Assembly: GCA_014338405.1 (NCBI GenBank)
Contig: JTDE01001494.1
Span: 56,289 to 120,288, forward strand
From: Paragonimus skrjabini miyazakii
Lineage: Eukaryota > Platyhelminthes > Trematoda > Plagiorchiida > Troglotrematidae
Length of the DNA stretch: 64,000 nucleotides
Reading direction: 5' to 3'
Below, one piece after another: positions 37,107 through 49,732 of the stretch (the first letter of the stretch is position 1; each line of letters opens with the position of its first letter). Below the pieces are notes generated by a model. The model made no database searches, was not told where the DNA came from, and was given only the letters and a program-made list of their open reading frames with translations. The translations under genes were made by a program, and so were the position numbers.

Positions 37107-37418
37107 CCGAATTGCGTGTTGTAGGCTCATAAATTGAAAACGTATCATCACACAGGAAGCAAGATATAACAAATAAACGATCACGATCCAATGGGTTGTC
37201 AGTGACCATACGTGCAAAAAAACGCAGGATAAATGATTCGAATCCTTGTTTATCTTTGCTCATAAATTTGGCGAAGTCCCCTTTGGGTGGAACAGGAATA
37301 AGCCCTTTGCAGTTGGCTAGCGAATCTTCCTCTGAACCCCATCCGTTGTATGGAGGATTTTCACGTGTGACTGAAATACGCGTCTCCGGGATTGATGGTT
37401 TGACTGGCGTGAAATCCG
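37107..37418 (-). CDS. EFHC2: EFHC2 exon 6, linker and first half of third DM10
   Basis: The acceptor TTTTATCACCAG precedes 37418. Two bases complete a Thr codon. After the linker FTPVKPSIPE the exon has NPPYNGWGSEEDSLANC, nearly the same as FPPYNGFGSEEDSLRNC in human EFHC2. Then follows KGDFAKFMSKDKQGFESFIL and the DM10 start LRFFARMV, DRDRLFVISCFLCDDTFSIY, EPTTRNSG. The donor GTGAGTTC splits the Gly codon of NSG, which exon 7 completes. Confidence 0.95.
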
Positions 37419-40400
37419 CTGGTGATAAAACAAACGTAAACATTTAAAAGTATTGCCGATCACAATGCGTATTTTTGCTCATACTGAAGTTGTAGTGGAG
37501 TCAAACCAATTAGGACGAAGTAAAACTTAAGCAACTTTAGAGTACTTAGGTTTGCGCAGTTTAGTTTTCGTAAATGTTATCTAATAATCATTTTACGCAA
37601 TGATATTTCCTCTTAGTGTTCGACCTACAGGTTGAGAGATATCAAACTTTTGGCATTTCTAAGATACAGTTTAGTCGATACACATGTGAAACCACCCAAA
37701 GACAGCACGTTTATCATTAACCATTGAGTTGAGTTATAAATTGCCTCTTTTTCAGTTTTTGACAATGACGTTGCACACGTTGTACAGGTACATTTTCATA
37801 TGCAGTAAAGTTAAAACGTTTTTTTAAAATCGAATAATACTCGTTATCATCACAAGATCATTGGAAGTCCAGAAAACTGCAAGGCAAGCAAATGTAAACA
37901 GACTGACATGTTCAGAGCAGAGAACTCAAGGCCCATTGACTTCAGCCTATCTGTGAAATTCGATGATGTGATGAAAGTTTTCTGAGATCAACTGACTTTT
38001 TAAACTGGCTGTTTTGACCAACTGGACTTATTGGTAAGTAAAATTTGATTTTACTTGTGAATATCACAGTTGTGTACTTGTCAGCCACTAAAGTGACACA
38101 GTTGTTTTCATACTCATAGATTTCTTTTCCGTTTGCGTGATTTTTGCGATAACAATGATTGAAACATTGGTGGTAGTAAGCTGTTCAAGATATAGGTGGA
38201 TGCAAACAATTCCAGTTGACTTCCTTATTCAAATCAAAACTGTGCTGATGTCTGTAACACTTACATGATCAATGAAGCATTCTGCAACCTACCCTGCAAG
38301 ACGATCGCACAAAATTTCTACTTAGCCTGAAGTCGTATTGAAAACTCGTACACCTTTGAAAATACCATTCGTGGAAGCAATAAATTGTCGAACGATACCT
38401 GTTCAATGTGTCTGAGAACCAGGATAATTACAACAAAGTAAATACGGAACTGGTAACCAAAGTGAGTAAAGAAGTCAAACAATAAGAATTGGTGTCTGTC
38501 TGTTTGATAACAATTACGCAAGCGCTGTTCGAACTTATGCAGCATCTTCTGAACGCTGAGATCAGGACTGAGAAATTGAACACTAATGGCTTCGGTATTC
38601 CACCCATCAGACGAAACAACCTGTTCTGCAATTAACTGGTGTGCGTTTCCATCCATCCCCGTCGCTATGCCACGATTCACAAAAAACGTTCCGGACCCTA
38701 CAACCGGTCTTTGTTTACACATGACGAGCATCATAAATTCGATGTACTACAAGATGACTGTTTGGTTGAATACGCCAACGTCCTAATATACTGATAAACA
38801 GCGATGTGATTAAAAGGGGCTGAAGTGCGAGTGACTGATTATTTTATTCTTAAAGAGGATGGTTTCTCAGATCGTCCAACGAGCGTTAAAAAACTGCCGT
38901 AACCGTTTCCCAGACTACTAGCCTACGACTGCGAAAACCTGCTCTCTGCATTCAAAAGTCCTTGCGAACACCTAACCTACCCGATACATAATTTGGACTT
39001 AACATTTTGATTGTTTAACTGTTAACAAACACACACTTCGTTATATCTGTCAACCGTTTTATTACACGCTCTGGCTATGTGTTTCACATTCATTGTGTTT
39101 TATTTGGTTTGGTGTTAAAACACAGTACAGCTCTTATTTGCTAATTCGTCACTATCATAGAACTTTCAGTCAGACCATCCTTGAACGAAGGAAGATCAAC
39201 CATATATCCTCCCGTTTTTCTAATGTGCACCATCGGTATATACAGACATATACTCGTACTGTAATCAAGATTTGCCTTCGGTAGCGCATATTTTTATAAC
39301 AAACGGCGATTCAACTCTCGTCTACGATTTTTGTTTGTCGTTGTGTTACAGAACTCATGGTGAGAACATCTGAAACATTATAAGTAACAGCTCAGCAACA
39401 AGCGCCTATAGAGAAAATCTGGTTATTACCTGTTTATTGGTACCGGTATTAAGACTGTACACTGCAGACAAACTCAAATAACCGAAAACAACCAGTGCAC
39501 ATCTGTGTAGTCTGTGTTCCCGTTCACTCACCAAAAATTCACTCTGTTGCAGGTTAGGTCCTCAGGCAATTTTAAATAACGTCTAAATGCGTTTACCCCC
39601 AAGTGCCCGCCAGTGACGACAAATAATTTTCCCTCCCAAATAGATTACATTACCGAAGGGAAAAGCAATCATGTTCAGACAAGCAAAAGGACGAGATCTG
39701 AGAAGGTATGGCCGCATATTGCATCACCGAAATGAGACCAAGACCATTGGCCGTCTGCACCGAACAAATTCATCCATGATGTCGCCGGACCTGTCTGTAA
39801 CCATCAGTTACGGATGTCTTGACGATGAATGCTCAAGGTAAACTGACGTACCTCCGCAGCTACCGAGTGGACGGAGATTAGAATCCGATCACAATAATGC
39901 GAGGAAGGATTAAAACGAACCAGAATCGATGGACTTTCACCCAAAGCGTGTGCACTGGACCTTCAAACGTGGGTACCTACCGAGTCATTAAACGTATTCA
40001 ATATACTAATTTTCACAGAAAAATAAACCAGAAGTTAGCCATTGGTCTTACAACAACGGCGTGTAAAGGCCCTCAAATTATGACACACAAGTTAAAAGAA
40101 AGGTACAGAAGTGAGGTTGCATTTTTGATCATTCACATGAAAACTAGTAGAGATATGTGAATTGCCCTAACGTTAGATCCAGCCACCGAGTGAACTAATT
40201 AAAGAAAAGTTGGGTTAGTCGTCAATCGCTCGTTGATGGCCCCATAGAGAGCAGCGTGGGAAGAGAGTCCCCTCTCTGGGACCATTGGTCAAGTTACAAT
40301 TAGAAACGTAGCTAACCAGCATGGTGGCAATGTTCACACAAGAAATTAAAACGGACTCATATAAATGATTAAACATAACATAATAAATATAGAAATAACT

Positions 40401-40927
40401 GACAGGTTATGATGGCTTGGAAACTTGTGTGGTTTGAATATAGTGCCATTTGGTAATTGTGGTCACGGTTACTGCAGTGTCTCATCATGTTTTCCAACGA
40501 CGGCAGGCTATGGCGACTTCACTGAATGAACAAAAGCATATGCGCTCAAAGACCACTGCTTTGGGACCGGATCCCGATATCTTCCGCAACGGCCAGGACA
40601 CGACATTTCACACTTTTGGTAGGCGAAGAAGTATATTGTTCAAGCATTGAAGTTACCATGGCGTGCTGTCGTTGGAACAATTGAAGCTTCACCAAATTAA
40701 CCCAAGTTCGTATCACCCAATCAACACTGTATTAGTTTCCAAGCAGTCTTAACTTGACAACCAGTTTTGTGTTTATTGTGACGTACTTGACATGGTGACA
40801 ACACTCCGAAAACCAACTTGTTCGTCACGTTTAAACTTCTGTTGAAACCTTTATTTGTTTACTGGTGAGTAATAGGGGAGTTCGCTATAACATAACTTGA
40901 ACATTACTCATGATTGATTACATCAAT

Positions 40928-41212
40928 CGCATTCCCATAGACTTTTCAGCCAACCCTTCTCAAGTTCCGCTACTGTTAGAGCTCATCAGTAGTGCTATAT
41001 CAGTAGTGACACGACCACTCTTTCATGTGATAACCGTGCTGACCACTGCGCCAGTGACCTCACATTAGGCATGACTGGATCATCATATGGGAAACCTCGG
41101 AAATATCTGCTTGTGAGTAATGCCTAGGTGGTCCGATCACCTCGAGAGGAAACACAATAACTGTCCCGTTAATTCCAATCGGGTGACCCAAACGATTAGG
41201 ACTTCTCTCCAA
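40928..41212 (-). repeat. Family-B repeat with tRNA-like core, copy 2
   Basis: Aligns over about 285 bp with the copy at 48249-48560, starting CGCATTCCCATAGACTTTTC and ending near ATTAGGACTTC. The minus-strand core TCACTGGCGCAGTGGTCAGC is an A-box-like segment. The B-box half is badly decayed. The conserved sequence extends on both sides of the tRNA-like core. Confidence 0.65.
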
Positions 41213-41737
41213 GTTTAAATCACATAAATTTACTGGTTGAGCAATATTTCTGATAACGAATCTGAGTATGGGCTAGAAGCACTAAAATACCCCGTTTATT
41301 ACACTGTTTGCTTTGTCTCCTTGTCTAGTGAGTAGATTCATTGAAGTGTACCCAAGTTTAACGAAGCGGCGTGATCAGAATAACAGGAAATTTAACTAAC
41401 AAACAACACATATATGGAAAGAATCAAACCGGTGGTTTCAAAATTTTCATTGATCGGTGTGTGTAAAAGTTTGTTGTTGCTACGATTTTGTTATAGTTGA
41501 TAATTATTCCTGAACAACAATATTGTCTACCCCAGACTAATTTTTGACCACTTCCACACGGGGTTGGACTATGCAAGCAAGGCATACTGTTATTAATTTC
41601 AACTGTTCGGTGCATCCAGCTCTCATTTTTTATCTTCGCAGAAGAACATATTCTGCCAGTGATATATCAGGCTGACGCAATCTTCAGTCCAAAGTGCATA
41701 TCACATTTTTGTGGCATTCGTTCAACCAGAACATGTG

Positions 41738-41911
41738 TCGATGCTTCCAACAAGTTGGTGTCAATGAGCCTCTTACGATGACCTACTCATCTCTGAGACT
41801 TGATCCTAACGAGTATCCAGACATGTACATTGAAGGTTCTGAGCTTACCAATCAAAGAATCGGTGGAAGGCAAAGATCCATCGGAGGCATAATATTTTAC
41901 GTGAAAAAACC
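41738..41911 (+). other. Candidate orphan exon, unrecognised
   Basis: An open stretch opposite EFHC2 reads QVGVNEPLTMTYSSLRLDPN, then EYPDMYIEGSELTNQRIGG and IGGIIFYVKKP. It stops exactly at a consensus donor, CC|GTGAGTAAT. Its composition looks protein-like and not low-complexity, but I recognise no family and the acceptor is ambiguous. It could be an exon of a gene nested in the intron, a relic, or chance. Confidence 0.2.
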
Positions 41912-42338
41912 GTGAGTAATAATAGAAATGAACTTTGTGGCAAAACTGTGAAACGAAACTTAGTTCATATATACTTTAAAGAAATTGTGAAACTGTATTA
42001 TAACATGGTTATCCTAGTAAGTATGGGCTAGTCAGCCTTTATCTACTATTACTAATGTTTGTAATGATGTTACACTATTCTAAAGTAACACCTTGTTCTC
42101 ATCACAGCTTTTAAATTCGACTGTTTTCTGCACAAGCCGGATGAATCTACGTATGTGTGTTGGAATTTCAGCCAGAACCCAGGTCGCATTATTATTGTAG
42201 GACAGATTGTAGCAATAAAATAGAATTCGGGTGACATCCTTTTCACGTTTAATAAATTGTCCAGATTGTAGAGTTTGTTCTTACTTTCTTATGAACAAAA
42301 TATAATCAACCTAGATAAATCCCAAACGTTAAACTTAC

Positions 42339-42477
42339 TGAGACCGTATTTTGTGCGATAATATTCCCTAGTGAATTCATCACAGTCACAAATGAGAAAC
42401 TTTCTACCATACACATTCAAGCTGGCTCCAATTGTAAGATCACGATCGGTGTAGAAGTCTTCTTTGACGGCACCAAT
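42339..42477 (-). CDS. EFHC2: EFHC2 exon 5, end of second DM10
   Basis: The acceptor TATGTCGTCAG precedes 42477. The translation contains VKEDFYTDRDLTIGASLNVY, GRKFLICDCDEFTREYY and RTKYGL. This matches EFYKDSDLSLGVTINVWGRK and YDCDEFTKSYYKSKYG of EFHC2 almost residue for residue. The CDCDEFTREYY block is the C-terminal signature of a DM10 domain. The donor GTAAGTTT leaves phase 1. Confidence 0.95.
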
Positions 42478-45028
42478 CTGACGACATAAAATGAAGGGAA
42501 TTCACAAGTGGAAAATCCGGTTAGAAAATCTAAAGAGGCAACTGCGTAATAGGGTATAATTATAATAGAATATTAGAAATAAATAAATTTGAGAAATGAG
42601 CAAGTGGGCGGGTAAACAGGCAGGTAGACAGGTGGATAAATAACACCGAGGATGATGATTCATTACAAAATATTCTCATTATGCACTCAAAAATCGTTCG
42701 AGGCAAACACCTCCGATTGATAAAATTACACGTAAAACATGGGCTACTTATATGTTTGGTGAGTAGCATGTTTGGAAATATTTTCGGTCAATTTGAACAA
42801 GACTACGGCTAATGGATGGCATATTATTTCCTCATTCTTAAAGTCAAGATGAACACAAGATTAATTCACATCGCTCGGCCATCAGGCACCGTACGCTACC
42901 TTGTTTTTATCTAGGTACCATGTTAACCATGCGCCTATAGTTTAAGTAATCTAATCACTAGATTATTCTGTGCGAAATATTCTGTGCGAAAGTGAGAACT
43001 TAACACAAAGAAAACGAATACGACGATCCAGATAAAACGTTTCTAACGTCAGTCATACTGCAAACTCCGCTATGAAGCGTTACAGTTAACAGACTTGATT
43101 GACTAGGCGTAATGTATTACAGGTTGGTATTAGAGGTCGTAAACATGACATAGGCGGTTCCGATAAAATGACCTAAAAGAACTGACTCCAGTCAAAGAGA
43201 TAACCGACAGATTTCAAGTGTAGCCCGATGTACAGCAATCCAACTAGGATAAACCCCAAAGAGAAAAATTTCTCATCAGAGTATCATCACCTGGTTCCTC
43301 CATTAAAGAAGCGAACTTTCAAGAACCATGTAAACAACACGTTCATAGAATAATTGAAAATCCTCACAGAAATCATTGAGAACAATTTTGGTTTCAGCGA
43401 ACAGAACTGTTTTCGATAAATTCTCATCTTAGGCCGGTACAATTATATATCAAATCAAGAAACTGTAGGGAAAATTAGTGATCAAAAATAGTGCGAGGGT
43501 AGAGCGATTGGGTGAAACACAAACACGACTTCGTTGTGGTTGTGATCACAAGGCAGGTGGGTTTTAGGAAGTCAGTGTTAATTGGGGTGAAATGGGGGGG
43601 ACGGGATCAAATTGTCGCGTGCGTTGACTGCCGGTGTTTGGCCACGGTAATCCCAGGGTGTGAACGAACTGTTTTTGAACACACAAATACGGCTGACGTA
43701 ATCGGATTGCGACCGCCTCGGCTATAAACAGGAAGCGCCACTTGATCTTTCGTGATGCGGCGGCCGGGGCACGGTAGACGATGCGAAACGTCTTATCTGT
43801 GTCTGTGTGTCGGTCACAGTCAACTAGGTGGGCCAGAATGGATGAGTTGATGTTCTTTGTTGTTCCGGAGCGAAGCCATGCCGGGCAGTGTTCACGAATT
43901 CTTTCTGATAAACGCCTAGTGGTGCGACCAATATATGCTGAACCACAGGAACAGGCAAATGAATAGATCAAAAATGAGGCAGCATTGTTAGGCATATTAT
44001 CTTTCAGATTAGGTGGCACCGTCCGTTTTGAGTGGAACGTTACGATAGGACTTGCGGCATAATAGGTACTACAGATCGCGTCAGTCAGTTGGCGCGTTAT
44101 CAGCTCGGCTGCCGCGTCCCCTTTGAACGGCAAAGTAACATAGATCTTTTTCTTACCAGCTGTGTATACTGGAGCTTGCGCAGGTCTCTCTTGCATGTTT
44201 CTGATAATAAATTTCTCAGGATAGGCGTTACCAGAAAGGATATCCTGTAACATGCTTAATTCCAATTCTATCGTATCTTCTGTACAGATTCTTTTTGCTC
44301 TCTCTGTCAAGCAACGTACAAGACCCCGTTTCAGACCGATCGGTACGTAGCTGTGGAAATGTGGATATTGCCCGCTCCAGGTCTTCTTTCTATATACACT
44401 TCGCTGTAACGATCCATCTGATCTGCGTGTTAGTGATACGTCTAGAAATGGCATGTGGTCATCAGTTTCTTGTTCCAATGTGAACACGATGTTCTTATGC
44501 GCCTTGTTCATAGAAGTTGAATAAAATTTAACATTTCTGTCATGAACAAACAATGCTACTGATGTATTGTAACAAATCCCCTTTCCTTAACTAATGTCCT
44601 GAAGGAACATCATTAACCTACAAGAATGCGTTTATACATCAACTTGAGTCAAGTTAATACTGTGTTTCCTGCACCCTAAAAAGTAAAATTCCTTGCAAAT
44701 GTGGGTGCACAGAGGTTAAAAGTATTTCGATTTCGTACGTGCTGTCTGCCCGAGTGAGTAGTTGGGGGCTATCCCCATCGTTGGTTGAAAACATTTTCAG
44801 ACATGACAGTTTGTTGCAGTCAACGACGTACAATATCCGCAAGGTTATTAACTAGTCTTTCTAATTAGGCTTCCTTCTCCGTTTGTTAGGAGGACCACTG
44901 CACATCGGTTCTCTATTAGCAAGGAAGATGAATGGTTGAATATTATGAATAGTTTGATCTGAAAAGCGGTTGGACTTATTTAAATTCAATGAAACTTCAT
45001 ATAAAGTAGCTTTATGATATGCGCATAC
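42478..45028 (-). other. EFHC2 intron 4
   Basis: A 2.55-kb GT-AG intron (donor GTATGCGC). The Penelope-like copy occupies about 43390-44590. The remainder shows a degenerate GGGCGGGTAAACAGGCAGG-type simple repeat near 42600 and nothing else recognised. Confidence 0.7.
43564..44553 (-). mobile_element. Penelope-like element, 5'-truncated copy with open GIY-YIG frame
   Basis: An uninterrupted 329-codon frame covers the end of the reverse transcriptase and the endonuclease. The RT thumb shows MPFLDVSLTRRSDGSLQRS and VYRKKTWSGQYPHFHSYV. The GIY-YIG module shows FLIYSF, CSCGSAYIGRTTRRLSERI and REH, followed by a conserved EAVAIRLRQPYLCVQKQ end. The catalytic RT motifs and the N-terminus are gone, so truncation falls just after the YxDD box. 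The frame begins at a TTG in the open stretch, not a true initiation codon. It sits in an EFHC2 intron, same strand. The lack of stops suggests a fairly recent insertion. Confidence 0.9.
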
Positions 45029-45225
45029 CTTTAGACTGTCCAGAATGTAACGGCCTCCATGCTGAGGATGTCCAAACACGTTCAACAATGTGCGGTCTGT
45101 CACGGTACCAGGAAGTGGAACGGACACGACACCACGTGGTAACTTTTGGCGACGAAGAAAACACGAGGTGCCTTCACGACCGGAATTCGCCGGGATAACT
45201 TCGCGGATCTCAATTGTGTCATCGG
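45029..45225 (-). CDS. EFHC2: EFHC2 exon 4, middle of second DM10
   Basis: The acceptor TTTGAAAAG precedes 45225. The first two bases complete an Ala codon. The translation has DDTIEIREVIPANSGREG, CFLRRQKLPRGV and GTVTDRTLLNVFGH. This aligns with DDTIEIKELLPHSSGRDALKMFLRRSKLP and QITDRAVLNSYG in EFHC2. DDTIEI[KR]E is a highly conserved strand of DM10. The exon ends LDSLK before GTATGCGC in phase 0. Confidence 0.95.
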
Positions 45226-47099
45226 CTTTTCAAATGGCATTTAGTACGGTAATGAGACGATTTTGAAATTTCTACGGCTTCATCAGTAATGTGCATAATA
45301 ATTGTTGTATTGCAACTCCAAAGATAATATACATCAACACACTTATTGTCCATGACAGTGACAGCATTGAGAGAAACACCGGTAAGAACTGAATGAACCT
45401 GTGGATCAATAATTCAGGCCGGTGGCTGAAGATCAAATAGTGACCAATAAACTGGCAACCACGTGATGAAAAGCTGTCCGATAGATACCGTATAAGTGTG
45501 TCGGTGAAGCCTGTTAAACCTGCCAAAAGTAGTGAAAATCTGAACTGTGTTCCGTGTCTACTGTGGTGAAGAGTCTAGCGTCGTACCCCGGCTAGCACTG
45601 GGGCTTTAAACATTTCTGATTGAGTGCTGGATACTTTGGAAACAATTTTAATACTGATGGGAAAGTGTCTTTATTACGAGTTTCTATCGGACTATTTGAG
45701 AACAATTATGAAAAATGTTGCAATTACTGCACTGGTGTTGTCTACAGCACAGAGCGAAATTATTGGAATGCTCTTCAATTATTTTCAACGGATTCAGGCA
45801 TGTTTACTTACATTCATGTAAGTAGTCTAAATTGAAACACGTTCCATATGCCTAATCTTAAATAACAGCATATTATAGTCCTGAACTGGTTCGAGGGAAA
45901 ACCCTTTTACTTACTAAGCATAACGATCACAACTACGAACCCGAAGATTTTGAAACTGTTTAGGTGAACAGACAGAAGATTGTTCGATCCTACTAAGACG
46001 TTTGAAAGCGGTCCTCGCAAAGTGTATCACATTCATGGTGTACAACCGACAAAACCATGTGAATAACTTAATGTTCTGCTGCGTCATATAAAGTACCGCG
46101 TAGAAACAGCAACAAGACGCTGTGTTGGCAAACACTCTGACGAGCAATCTCGTTCACCACTCACATGGCTAATTGAAACAAAGTTCGTAACAACCTACCG
46201 AAAAGATTATAATTTGCAAATAAAGTTATTTAAGATTGACTGACAGCTAGAAAGACTGCCATACAGAGTGACTAGTCAAAAGAATATATTTGTTTCCCAC
46301 TGTTAACCTAAAGAAGATCTACCCAAAATCTCAATCGATGAAGGAAGCATGATTGTAATAAATTTGTTATAGCACAATACTTCTTTGTGAAGTTCATCAA
46401 AATTATAGGTAATATTATTAATTAAACAAAGTTTTGTTTATCAGAACTACAGTGCAATGTACAGCAAATAGGATTTTGTCTACAGGAATAGCATTTGCGT
46501 TAAAGTGAGTGTCATTCGGGTTCGGGCATCAAATTATTCACGAAAATTTCGAGCTCATCTTATTCGAGCGGAAATGTTTTTACAGGTTAGGAACGCAGTA
46601 GAAAATCGGACAGAGATTTTAGGTTTAGATTAAGGTTTTTACTGTTTCGGATGTAAGCTGATGCTCTTATTAAGTCAAGCCTTTGCTAGTACACATTTTG
46701 CTGGAGAATTACTAAAGCCCGGGCAGTTATATATCTCTCACATTTCTTTCTTCGTGCACCCTCACACCTTCTTTGCTAAGTAGTTTAAACCAGAGGAAAA
46801 CCTAGTGTACTTTGTCATTAAGGTCCACAATGAGTGGTCGCGCTTCTTTTCTCCTGTTCGAACTGTAGAACGTAAGGCCTTTCGTCGAATATGCATGCAT
46901 TAAGCGTTCTTCTAGCCCAACGCAAATCGTTTATAATCAACTAAGCTAGTGTGACAGGAAGAATTGGCTTACGCGATTTGGCAGAACACAATTTACCTGA
47001 TCGCCCGTAGTCACACATATGTACTCACAAATCTTTCATTATATCATCAATTTAGAACGTGTCCTGTTATGTTGTCTGACAAAGGGGATCTATCCACAT

Positions 47100-47920
47100 G
47101 ACGCGGTAGAAGAGGTATGAAAGAATTTGCGGAGGTTCATAATGATGATGCCTATTTCGAAATGTTCATCAGTGACATGCAACAGAGACAAACGCGACTG
47201 CTAGTGGGCACAGTTGATACAAAACGTTCACTCACGTTTGCCGTTCAATGGTGACAAAGCATGAAAGTTGATATCGCGTCAAATAATTAATGTCATCAAA
47301 ACGACCTACTACGCCATGAGTCCTATTAACAGGTTTCACCCAAACCGATCTGTACAGCTGAAGTGCCTAATAGTGTTGTTTATTTTTCATATATTCACTG
47401 GACAGCTCCGATGGTTTAACCTACACAGGTCGCACTATTTGGCGCCTACCTGAAGGAACCCGATTTTCTCTGGGACAGCAAAACATCAGTCCGTCGACAT
47501 TGACAAAGCTGACCCACTGTGATCGACGTGCAATCACGGAGAAAGCGTTTCACACCGTCTACTGTGCCCATACACTTTGTCATGAAGGACTAAATGCCAC
47601 ATCCTGTCGATAGCCGAGGCGGTCGCAATCTGACTACGTTACTCCGACTTGTGTTCAGAGAGAGTTCGTTCAGACTCACGGCCACCCAACCTGTAAAACA
47701 GCTTGCTGCTTCAGCACGATTAACACCGACTACCGAAGGCTGTTTATGTTCTCAACCACAGCGAAGTAATGTTAATCATTTATTTAATCACACTGTCCCT
47801 TTTTTATTTATTGGTCAGTGACTTCCTAATCGGCATTAACCTCTACATAACTGTAACAGCCAAATAGTAGATTTTGTCATAAACTGTCTGTTTACTGAAA
47901 CTTTGCTTTTCGTGATGTTT
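47100..47920 (+). mobile_element. Penelope-like element, decayed copy
   Basis: Plus-strand fragments in several frames match the copy at 43.6-44.5 kb. MFISDMQQRQ matches FIIRNMQERP. ISRQIINVIKTTYYAMSPIN and RFHPNRSVQ match LITRQLTDAICSTYYAASPI and TFHSKRTVP. YTGRTIWRLP is a broken YIGRTTRRLS of GIY-YIG, and ITEKAFHTVY matches TDKTFRIVY. The DNA GAGGCGGTCGCAATC near 47620 is shared with the other copy. Further right, ACTGTAACAGCC (near 47852) matches the 3' arm of the copy at 56-58 kb. Many stops and frameshifts show it is old. Confidence 0.75.
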
Positions 47921-48248
47921 ACGAGGATCTCCAATGACGGAGAATTAGCCGCACGGTGACCGCTGATAATTTTCTCAAATACACTATACTACTGCTGGGT
48001 AACAAGACATATAAACGACTGCGTTTAGTATGAACGACAATATCAACTCTTGACGCATTTCTGTGCGTCTGTCATTTTAATTTTATTGATTTTCTTAAAG
48101 GAAGGAGTAGGGTAGAGTTTACAATTTTACTTATTGGCACTTAGTCTCCGCGAAACATAAGCCTCAGTCGGGGTTCCATAGTCTATGGTCGTCGTCCGAA
48201 CATATAACAATGTCAAATTGAATATCATCCACAAATGATCAGAGCCGT

Positions 48249-48560
48249 CGCATTCCCATAGACTTTTCAGTCGGTCCCTTTCGAAAGGATGCACTAAATT
48301 CGAGTTTTGCTCTAATTAGACCTCGTCAATACAGCATATTCTTGCCACTGCCGGGACTAGAACTCTGGTCACGCTTTCATGAGGCAACCCTGTTTATCAC
48401 TGCGCCATTGGCCTCACATTAGACGCGACCAAATTACCATATGTGAACGCTCAACCACTTTCGCTTGTGAGTAATGATTAGGTTGCCCGATCGTGTCGAT
48501 AGGAGACACAGTCACTGTCTGTAAACTCCAATCGATAACACCGCTATTAGGACTTCCTAG
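48249..48560 (-). repeat. Family-B repeat with tRNA-like core, copy 3 (best preserved)
   Basis: On the minus strand 48412-48344 folds as a tRNA-like core: GCCAATG pairs with CAGTGGC in 6 of 7 positions, with an A-box TGGCGCAGTGATAAAC and a B-box-like AGTTCTAGTCCC. Conserved sequence shared with copy 2 flanks the core on both sides (to 48249 and to about 48560). The polymerase III promoter therefore lies inside the unit rather than at its 5' end. Confidence 0.7.
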
Positions 48561-49713
48561 ACATGTCGAAATCTCCGGTTTCATTAAACCTACTAGGCAA
48601 TTGTGGGTGTTGTTCAACTTGAAATTAAACAAATCCCCGATTACTCATCAGTAACATAATATAATTGTCTGTTCACCAGTATCTGACTCCAGTTAGTTAA
48701 ATAACTCGTCTAAACAGTTACTATCCACGAGTGCTCTCCAACTAATGACGTACATTCAGCAGGCAGTTTTCATCTTGAGGTAAAATAACAACTAACAAGA
48801 TTCAGTGCTATTTGTTTGTCACTCCATAACGCAAACTGTATATAATTGAAAATTCGATTTATTGGTCCAGAATGTGTGACCAGTGAAAGTGATTTTGATC
48901 AAAGAGTACACAACGTTTATTCACTCTTCCAGACAAGACTGAGTGTAAGATACACACAAAAGTCTGGCTAGCTAGTAACAAGAACTAATCAGTGTTAAAA
49001 ACCTCATTAAATTTGAATCACCTTGCTCAGATATATGCGTGATTGTTTATACTTTTGGATGAAATGTTGACCACAAACACTAAACATCGCTACTTAGCGC
49101 CGATCAGATATGGCATGTGCATGGCTCCCATTACGCTTCTGACTAATGGGATTAGAACGCCTAGGTATACTTTGTCAAACGGTTAGCATGCTTCCTACAG
49201 CTCAACGTCACGATATCTGAGGTAATGATCAACACATACTCACTGTTACCTGCCCGGTCAAGGTCACCTAGACACTGAATACGAACAGGGTGGAACACTT
49301 ACGTAGAATAATTCAGTTAATGAGCATTGTGAACCACAAAAACATCAGCCTCGTTCCAAACCGGTTAACTGATTCACATCGTAACCATTTGATCGTCCAA
49401 CTATGTATACATTCACGTATATCTGTGAGCACGCCCGTTCGAATTTAGTATGGTTTAAATTATTGAATAGCTTTGCGTACCGGCTACTTCACTGTCAGTT
49501 GGGTTGACTATTCAACCTCGTTCTAGAAAAAGTGTCAATCATACTTAGTTTTCGACCTAATGTATCTCCATCTGCCACGTTTAACAATTAGATCGTAATA
49601 TTAAGAATGACGAATCGTATTGAGTGATAACTCATACGGTCGCAAAGGACCATGTTTTAAACGGACATCGGGTGCTCAAGCAACCCGAGGGCATTAAACA
49701 GTCATACAAACCC

Positions 49714-49732
49714 TAATAATAATAATAATAAA
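49714..49732. repeat. AAT microsatellite
   Basis: About six AAT units in intron 3. Confidence 0.8.

Larger units (their letters stand above)
37419..42338 (-). other. EFHC2 intron 5
   Basis: A 4.9-kb GT-AG intron (donor GTAAGTTT). It contains the family-B repeat at ~40928-41212 and a plus-strand open stretch at 41738-41911 ending in a consensus donor. A 138-codon minus-strand frame at 38318-38734 shows no known domain. Nothing else recognised. Confidence 0.65.

Noticed and set aside
38318..38734. 138-codon minus-strand frame in EFHC2 intron 5
   Set aside because: I looked for protease, reverse transcriptase and EFHC motifs and found none; no splice sites fit the EFHC2 phases on either side.
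43781..44483. Several 60-72-codon plus-strand frames
   Set aside because: Antisense shadows of the Penelope-like endonuclease frame.
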